NCBI GenBank assembly: GCA_030744875.1
Contig: JASLPR010000085.1
Span: forward strand, 1 to 36,942
DNA length: 36,942 nt
Direction of reading: 5' to 3'
Origin: Chloroflexota bacterium
Lineage (GTDB): Bacteria > Chloroflexota > UBA11872 > VXNJ01
Shown here: positions 32,466 to 36,942 of the stretch, in pieces
Numbering within the stretch: position 1 is the first letter of the stretch
Layout: each line of letters starts with the position of its first letter
Notes under the pieces: generated by a model
The model's input: the letters and a program-made list of their open reading frames with translations, nothing else
What the model was told of the DNA's origin: nothing
Databases searched by the model: none
Program-made: the position numbers and the translations under genes

Positions 32466-33074
32466 ATGGCAATGTCCTGTGGCAGCGCGGAGGTGGCCGC
32501 CGAAGCGGAGGCCGAGGCGGCGGCAGTGGTGGAAGAAGCCTCGGTGGAGGGCGTGCCCGTCGAGTTACTGGCAGAGGCCGCCAATCCGCCGCCCCGTCTG
32601 CGAGCCACCCCGGTCCCGCCAACTCCCACCCCGTCACCCACCAGCGAGCCGGAGCGCCCGCGGTCGGTTGTGGTCGAGCGGATTCTCCCCTCGCACACGC
32701 CGACACCAACGGTGACGCCGACTCCAACCCTACCGGGTGGGCCTGGCGCCGGCCCGACCGCCACGCCGACCGCGACGCCGACGGTCACCCCGACGCCAAC
32801 TCCGACGGCGGAGACGGTGACGATCAGGAATCGCGGCGCCTACGCGGTGGACATGGCGCTGTGGGTGTTGGTGAGCCAGAACGGCGACGAGCGGTTTGTG
32901 TTCCCGCCGGAATTTCAACTGACCGCGGATAGCACCATGGTGATCGCCAGCGGCAGCGCCGAGGGTGACCTGAAATGGACGGAGCCGGATGTCTGGCATG
33001 ACACGGAAATGGACGCGGCGCTGTTGTACGACGCGGCCGGATTGCTGATCAGCACCTACACGTCGACATCGTAG
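32466..33074 (+). CDS. Lamin-tail-domain lipoprotein with a damaged or unusual start
   Basis: From ATG 32466 the frame gives 202 residues: Ala/Glu-rich start, (TP)n linker (about 45-112), and a C-terminal domain (about 114-200) with TVTIRNRGAYAVDMALWVLV, PPEFQLTADSTMVIASGS and ALLYDAAGLLIST, matching the lamin tail domain found in exported proteins. The same frame continues upstream as WSLLPALLGLSVIFMAMSCG, a clear lipoprotein signal peptide, but between TAG (32406-32408) and 32466 there is no ATG, GTG or TTG. The GTG at 32397 is in frame but blocked by that TAG. Either a rare start is used (CTG at 32430) or the gene has a nonsense mutation or sequence error. Confidence 0.6.
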   Translation: MAMSCGSAEVAAEAEAEAAAVVEEASVEGVPVELLAEAANPPPRLRATPVPPTPTPSPTSEPERPRSVVVERILPSHTPTPTVTPTPTLPGGPGAGPTATPTATPTVTPTPTPTAETVTIRNRGAYAVDMALWVLVSQNGDERFVFPPEFQLTADSTMVIASGSAEGDLKWTEPDVWHDTEMDAALLYDAAGLLISTYTSTS

Positions 33075-33111
33075 GGGCTGCGCCGCGATCGACGCTCCGT
33101 GGCGATCTGGT

Positions 33112-33187
33112 TGGTGCCCCCAAGGGAATTCGAATCCCTGTCTACACCTTGAAAGGGTGTTGTCCTAGGCCTCTAGACGATGGGGGC
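33112..33187 (-). tRNA. tRNA-Glu (anticodon UUC)
   Basis: Read leftward it starts GCCCCCATCGTCTAGAGGCC. It has acceptor pair GCCCCCA/TGGGGGC, an anticodon stem ACACC/GGTGT around loop CTTTCAA (TTC anticodon), and a T arm with TTCGAAT. The CCA end is encoded. Length is 76 with CCA. Confidence 0.97.
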
Positions 33188-33218
33188 GGGGTGGCCAGCG
33201 TTCATGCGGCCAGTCCGC

Positions 33219-33224
33219 ATTCTA
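33219..33224 (-). promoter_or_regulatory. Candidate -10 element of tRNA-Glu
   Basis: Read leftward the hexamer is TAGAAT, 31 bases before the tRNA 5' end and after the stop of the cyclodeaminase gene. No -35 box is seen. Confidence 0.4.
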
Positions 33225-33254
33225 GTGCCTGATGACCCGGTTTGCCGACCGATT

Positions 33255-34226
33255 TCAGCCCTGGACCGTCTGATACATCGCGATTTCGGCGCCGGCTCCG
33301 GCGGCGCGGGCCGCGCGGTAAACGCGATCGGCGAGGGCGATGTCCCAGATGGTGATTCCAAGTGACTTATACAGCGTCCGCTGCCTGGGGTCCCCACGCC
33401 CTTCGACGGCACCGGCGGCGATGTCGGCCAGCGGGACGATGTCCTCCCAGGCAAAGTCGCCGGCGGCCACGGCAGCGGTGAGGTCGCCGGACTCGATCTT
33501 TGCCTGCCCAATGTCGTCGGCGGCGACCAGGTCGAAGGAAGCCAGCGCTGCGGCGTCGAGTTCGCGGGCTTGAATCCGGTTGGCGCCCGTGGCCATGACG
33601 TGGGCGCCGGGCTCGATCCAATCCCCGGCCAAGACCGGCTCGGCGCTGCTGGTGGCGGTGACGATGAGGTCGGCCCCGACGCAGGCTTCCCGGCCGGTGG
33701 CGCAGGCGACGACCGAGAGGTCGAGTCTGGAACTCATCTCGGCGGCGAAGGCTTCGCGACGGGCCGCGTCGCGACTGTGTACGCGCGCGGCGGTGAGCTT
33801 GCGGACGCGGGCGACGGCCTCAAGCTGGGTGCGGGCCTGGTAGCCGCTGCCGATGATTGCGGCGACGCCGGCGTCGGGCCGGGCCATGAGCTTCGCCGAT
33901 ACGCCGCTCGCGGCGCCGGTGCGGAGCTGGCCGAGGTGGCCGGCTTCAATGATCGCGTCGAGCTCGCCGGTGGATTCGCGATAGAGATTAACGATGAACC
34001 GGGCCCCGCCTACGCCGCCGACGTAGGCCTTGAACCCGATGCGGTCGAGACCGGGGACGGCACCACCCATCAGTTGCAGGGTGGTGGTGCCGCCGCTGAC
34101 GCGGCGCCGCGGCGAGTTGATGGCCGCGCCGCTGTTCTGCATCCGGAAGACATCTTCGATGGCCTCCATGGCCATCGGCATATCGGCGAGGTTTTCGACT
34201 TCACTTTCGTTGATGAGGAGGGTCAT
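33255..34226 (-). CDS. Ornithine cyclodeaminase / mu-crystallin family protein
   Basis: The family includes ornithine cyclodeaminase, alanine dehydrogenase of archaeal type and ketimine reductases. The 323 residues have GFKAYVG (Lys67, substrate carboxylate binding), LRTGAASGVSAKLMA, the NAD(P) loop IIGSGYQARTQ (about 125-134), a TATSSAEPVL segment and VMATGANRIQARELD. Substrate cannot be decided. The chosen ATG at 34226 gives the usual family start MTLLINESEVENL; the frame stays open 200 codons further upstream through the alkD gene, but that part is shadow coding. It lies 53 bases after alkD and may share its transcript. Confidence 0.9.
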   Translation of the reverse strand: MTLLINESEVENLADMPMAMEAIEDVFRMQNSGAAINSPRRRVSGGTTTLQLMGGAVPGLDRIGFKAYVGGVGGARFIVNLYRESTGELDAIIEAGHLGQLRTGAASGVSAKLMARPDAGVAAIIGSGYQARTQLEAVARVRKLTAARVHSRDAARREAFAAEMSSRLDLSVVACATGREACVGADLIVTATSSAEPVLAGDWIEPGAHVMATGANRIQARELDAAALASFDLVAADDIGQAKIESGDLTAAVAAGDFAWEDIVPLADIAAGAVEGRGDPRQRTLYKSLGITIWDIALADRVYRAARAAGAGAEIAMYQTVQG

Positions 34227-34279
34227 TCGGGGGTGGGCCTTTCCGGGGTATTTGATCGGGGCGCCGCCGCCGGTGGAGG

Positions 34280-35014
34280 CTACGGCTTGCGCCGGCCGTC
34301 GTCGTCTAGGTGGGCCTTGTTGAGCATAGCCCGAGTCAGGCGGGGGCGATGGGCCTGCACGAACCGGGCGACTCCGACGGGTTCGATTTCGACTAGCACC
34401 CGCAAGGCCCAGCCGATGGCCAGGCGGATGAAGTGGCGCTTGTCCGGGATGCTGCGTTCGAGGAGCTCGAGGGTGAGTTCGGGGGCGGGCTCGCCAAATG
34501 CCGGTACCCGACCGAGTCGACGCAGCTGGGCTTTGGTCGGTCCGCCGGGGCCGCCATGGTTGATGGCGGTGGTGGCGACGAGGGCAATGCGGCGGAACCA
34601 GAACGGCTCTTCGGTGGCGATCCAGGCGCGGAGAAGATCGTCGTCGATTACCCCTTCGCCGCGAAATCCGGCGAGGAGGATGACGGAGATGGGATCGGCC
34701 AGCGCCCAAGTGTCGGGGGCGGCGCACCACCGCTCGATCACTGACCACTGGCGAGGGGTGTAGGCGGGCTGCGCGCCCATGAAGAACACGGCGCAGAGGG
34801 CCTCTTCGAAAGAACCGGCGAACCACCGGTCGAGGCGGTCCAGGTCCTCCGGCAGGCCGCAGGCGCGGACGAACTCGACGGCGGTCTTGTGAACGGCCGG
34901 CACGGGGACGCCGAGCACTTCGCGGGTGTTGAGCTTGAGGTACCGGGCTACGGCGCGCGCGCGCGCCGGGTCGGCCTGCTCGTCCAGCAGCGAGCGGAGG
35001 GACGCGGCTTTCAA
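34280..35014 (-). CDS. AlkD-like DNA alkylation repair glycosylase
   Basis: AlkD enzymes are HEAT-repeat DNA glycosylases that remove positively charged alkylated purines. The 244 residues are helical throughout. They include WSVIERWC, the catalytic-surface pair Trp103 and Asp107 (DTWALADP), spaced as Trp109/Asp113 of Bacillus cereus AlkD, and FWFRRIALVATTA. Length is normal. It precedes the cyclodeaminase gene in the same direction and follows tRNA-fMet by 124 bases; the pairing with the cyclodeaminase looks incidental. Confidence 0.87.
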   Translation of the reverse strand: MKAASLRSLLDEQADPARARAVARYLKLNTREVLGVPVPAVHKTAVEFVRACGLPEDLDRLDRWFAGSFEEALCAVFFMGAQPAYTPRQWSVIERWCAAPDTWALADPISVILLAGFRGEGVIDDDLLRAWIATEEPFWFRRIALVATTAINHGGPGGPTKAQLRRLGRVPAFGEPAPELTLELLERSIPDKRHFIRLAIGWALRVLVEIEPVGVARFVQAHRPRLTRAMLNKAHLDDDGRRKP

Positions 35015-35138
35015 AGTACTGCCGGAAGTGACGGTGCGAGCGGGTATCCGCGACGCGCGGGAATCATTGCTGATCGGTCACGGATTCCGGCCACGCTCGT
35101 GAGCGCGGTCTTTCGACTCCCCAAAGGATCGCCCAGTT

Positions 35139-35213
35139 TGGTTGCGGGGGTCGGATTCGAACCGACGACCTCCGGGTTATGAGCCCGACGAGCTGCCACT
35201 GCTCCACCCCGCC
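35139..35213 (-). tRNA. Initiator tRNA-Met (anticodon CAU)
   Basis: Read leftward it starts GGCGGGGTGGAGCAGTGGCA and has anticodon loop CTCATAA flanked by GGG and CCC. These three G-C pairs are the mark of the initiator, as is the A11-U24 pair. Positions 1 and 72 are G and A, an unpaired end as initiators need, though C1-A72 is usual. CCA is encoded. The D loop is two bases shorter than in E. coli. Confidence 0.95.
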
Positions 35214-35303
35214 TGGAAAGGTTACACGGGCGGGGCGCTGATGGCACGTTTACGGGGGACATATTCGGGAATTTCGTCGGGGGGCTCGGGTGCGCGGGCG
35301 CGG

Positions 35304-35738
35304 CTAGTCGGGGCGGACGATTCCTTTGACGAGGATGACGTTGCCGTAGAGGCGGCGGTCGCCGGTGGCGACGACAGCGAACGTCTCGCGAGTGCGGTCG
35401 TAGAAGGCGAAGCGCTCGACGGCCTCAAATTCGATCGGATGGCCCTCGGCGGCGGCGGCGGCGGCCTTGAATTCGCGCACGGTCACGGGCTCGTCGTCGG
35501 GGTTGTCGACGACTTCCATTACGGCGGCGGGGCGCTCGACGAAGTCGTCGAGGGGGAAAATAGAAAGGACGGCTTCGAGGACGCGGGTGGCGTTGACGCC
35601 GTCGAGGCGCACCAGGCGCTCGGTCATGGCTTCGGCAGGGAAGTTGGCATCGACAATGGCGATCTCGTCCCCGTGCCCCATGGAGGCGAGGATGTAGAGC
35701 AGGTCGGCGTTGAGCAGCGGATCGGTGTTCTTGAGCAT
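35304..35738 (-). CDS. fucU: L-fucose mutarotase (RbsD/FucU family)
   Basis: FucU interconverts the alpha and beta anomers of L-fucose; RbsD is the ribose counterpart. The 144 residues begin MLKNTDPLLNADLLYILASM followed by GHGDEIAIVDANFPA, with catalytic His22 and Asp30, and end RRLYGNVILVKGIVRPD. The DANFPA and LYGNVIL motifs favour FucU over RbsD. AAGGAG lies eight bases before the ATG. No fucose kinase, aldolase or transporter is next to it, so the physiological sugar is uncertain. Confidence 0.9.
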   Translation of the reverse strand: MLKNTDPLLNADLLYILASMGHGDEIAIVDANFPAEAMTERLVRLDGVNATRVLEAVLSIFPLDDFVERPAAVMEVVDNPDDEPVTVREFKAAAAAAEGHPIEFEAVERFAFYDRTRETFAVVATGDRRLYGNVILVKGIVRPD

Positions 35739-35786
35739 GCTTACGGCTCCTTCGGGCGGATTCAGGTGGGCTCGGGTGGTGCGCGT

Positions 35787-35792
35787 ACTCTA
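35787..35792 (-). promoter_or_regulatory. Candidate -10 element of fucU
   Basis: Read leftward the hexamer is TAGAGT, 48 bases before the fucU ATG, in the 91-base gap after the membrane protein gene. No -35 box is seen. Confidence 0.3.
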
Positions 35793-35829
35793 GCGGCTCG
35801 GGCCGACGGGGGTCACGCGGGCGAACGGA

Positions 35830-36138
35830 CTAGTTGTCGGCCGAGTCGCGATCGTCGGAAACGAGGTCGATCCACTCCTGGGGGATTGGTTCGCTGGTTT
35901 TGACACGCTTGCCGGCGATCTTGAGCCGGTAGCGGACCCGGAATTGAAACCTCGTGGCGAGCAGGAGGGCGACGAAGACGACCACTCCGGCGACGTAGGG
36001 GAGTCGCGTTCCGGTGGTCTCGGTATCGGTGACGACGCCGGCGATGAAGAGGATGGCCACGCTGCCGATGGCGGAGAACATGAAGACGCCGGCGAGGTAA
36101 CTGAAGAGGACTTCGATGAAGGCGCGGCGGGGGGTCAC
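35830..36138 (-). CDS. Two-helix membrane protein, function unknown
   Basis: The 102-residue protein starts at GTG with GGGAG six bases upstream. It has two transmembrane helices (about 10-36, LFSYLAGVFMFSAIGSVAIL and on; and about 47-63), then a basic stretch RFQFRVRYRLKIAGKRVK and an acidic C-terminus. Both termini should face the cytoplasm. It sits between RNase P RNA and fucU, all leftward. No family recognised. Confidence 0.65.
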   Translation of the reverse strand: MTPRRAFIEVLFSYLAGVFMFSAIGSVAILFIAGVVTDTETTGTRLPYVAGVVVFVALLLATRFQFRVRYRLKIAGKRVKTSEPIPQEWIDLVSDDRDSADN

Positions 36139-36251
36139 GGGGATCTCCCGAGGGGGTTGCGGGAGCGGCGCGCGGCAATGGGAATCGCGTTGGTGGCGGT
36201 TGGGGGACGCGGTGGACTGAAGAGTGGTTGGGATGCCGGGGAAAAGGAAGG

Positions 36252-36551
36252 GCCGAGCAGACCTGTAAGCCGCATTCTGTCGAGAGCCGTCATCTATCTT
36301 GGGAGCCGGATTGCTCCGGTCCTCTTTGCGCCCTACCCGGGAACTTGCTCACGAGTGAGCGGAGCGGGCCGCTCAGGTTCCCTGCTTGGGCTTGCTCCAG
36401 GAAGAGTTTGGCCTTTTCACTCCGGCTCTACCCGGCATTGGTCTCTGTGCCACTGGTCCTCGCCTCACGGCGGACGGGTGTTACCCGCTACCTGTGCCCT
36501 GTGGAGTGCGGACTTTCCTCGCGCGTGGCGCGACGGCTCGGTCTGCTCGGC
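36252..36551 (-). ncRNA. rnpB: RNase P RNA (M1 RNA), compact bacterial type
   Basis: Read leftward it carries the two conserved halves of helix P4: GAGGAAAGTCC near the 5' end (about 36511-36521) and ACAGAATGCGG near the 3' end. Also present is the GCTTACAGGTC that leads into the closing stem. The twelve-base P1 stem is exact: GCCGAGCAGACC at 36540-36551 (5' end) pairs with its complement at 36252-36263. Internal motifs AGTGAAAAGG and GGAGCAAG are recognisable. The ends are set by P1, giving about 300 nucleotides, short for a bacterial type A RNA. It processes the 5' ends of pre-tRNAs, with the RnpA protein encoded elsewhere. Confidence 0.95.
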
Positions 36552-36677
36552 GGAAGCACCTCAACAACTGAAGTAGTGGCCGGAAAAGCGGAGAGAGGGA
36601 GAATCACGAATTCCTGCTCTTGTGAGCGAGTCAGTCGACCTTCGGACCGAAGTCCATGTCCAGCTTATGCATCGACA

Positions 36678-36709
36678 GGATAATCCATCGTTTCCGATGG
36701 TGGTTATCC
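36678..36709 (-). terminator. Hairpin just after the 16S 3' end: terminator or processing stem
   Basis: GGATAA and CCATCG (36678-36690) pair with CGATGG and TTATCC (36695-36709), with a TTTC loop and a three-base bulge. It begins two bases after the mature 16S end. There is no clear U-run in the leftward transcript, so processing or partial termination is as likely as intrinsic termination. Confidence 0.45.
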
Positions 36710-36710
36710 C

Positions 36711-36942
<232 letters not shown>

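Noticed and set aside
32423-32932. Rightward frame from ATG 32423 over the lamin-tail gene
   Set aside because: Its translation is Gly/Arg-rich shadow sequence; only the 32466 frame shows signal peptide, linker and domain. Its ATG is of interest only as evidence of a possible frameshift.
34227-34826. Upstream extension of the cyclodeaminase frame
   Set aside because: It is antiparallel-free shadow coding inside the alkD gene, very rich in Arg and Pro; the family start is at 34226.
35011-35262. Leftward reading frame across the initiator tRNA
   Set aside because: It simply translates the tRNA gene and its flanks.

Overview
The window is GC-rich bacterial chromosome. The best reading is a Chloroflexota bacterium, possibly of the Dehalococcoidia/SAR202 type. 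Support for this comes from the many exported proteins with Thr-Pro linkers of the (TP)n kind, a divergent 16S rRNA 3' end that is not followed by a 23S gene, and genes such as the DUF5069 proteins and a LigC-like oxidoreductase. The phylum call is inference; the 16S fragment at the right edge would settle it. No phage, transposon, IS element, integrase or CRISPR array is visible, so this looks like ordinary chromosomal backbone with several poorly described small gene groups.

Left part (1-10.7 kb), cell envelope and proteolysis. It holds the start of a leftward gene, a small coiled-coil membrane protein, an LCP-family cell-wall ligase, a DUF1445 (D-glutamate cyclase-like) enzyme, and a leftward run of three lipoproteins, one of only 40 residues. 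The TldD/TldE protease pair follows, then a large secreted protein with a PKD-like domain and an HExxH zincin domain, and a Gfo/Idh/MocA oxidoreductase.

Centre (10.7-19 kb), core metabolism. otsA-otsB make trehalose. A leftward dimeric-barrel-like ORF follows. Then comes a compact rightward run fmdB-dtd-hisD, then hisB, nadK and recN.

19-28.4 kb is a MoxR/VWA operon: a DUF4175-like membrane protein, a MoxR AAA+ ATPase, a DUF58 protein, a BatA-like VWA membrane protein and a VWA/GATase-like/VWA membrane protein, followed 5 bases later by the CCA-adding enzyme. Stop/start overlaps of 4 bases link the last three VWA-type genes.

28.4-33.1 kb: an HD-domain nucleotidase, a CheX-like protein that appears to lack the catalytic helix, a triplicated DUF5069 module spread over two genes, a LigC-like oxidoreductase, a 41-residue membrane protein and a lamin-tail lipoprotein whose start codon is problematic.

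Right part (33.1-36.9 kb) is all leftward: tRNA-Glu(UUC), an ornithine cyclodeaminase family enzyme, an AlkD-like DNA glycosylase, initiator tRNA-Met, fucU, a two-helix membrane protein, RNase P RNA and the 3' end of 16S rRNA. RNase P RNA lies where a 16S-23S spacer would normally lead to 23S, so the rRNA genes are unlinked here.

No gene-free stretch exceeds 300 bases. The longest are 29560-29847 (divergent promoter region with a perfect hairpin) and 10459-10718 (divergent promoter region). Hexamers of the form TA(T/G/C)AAT or near variants sit 30-60 bases before many starts and are probably the housekeeping -10 element.
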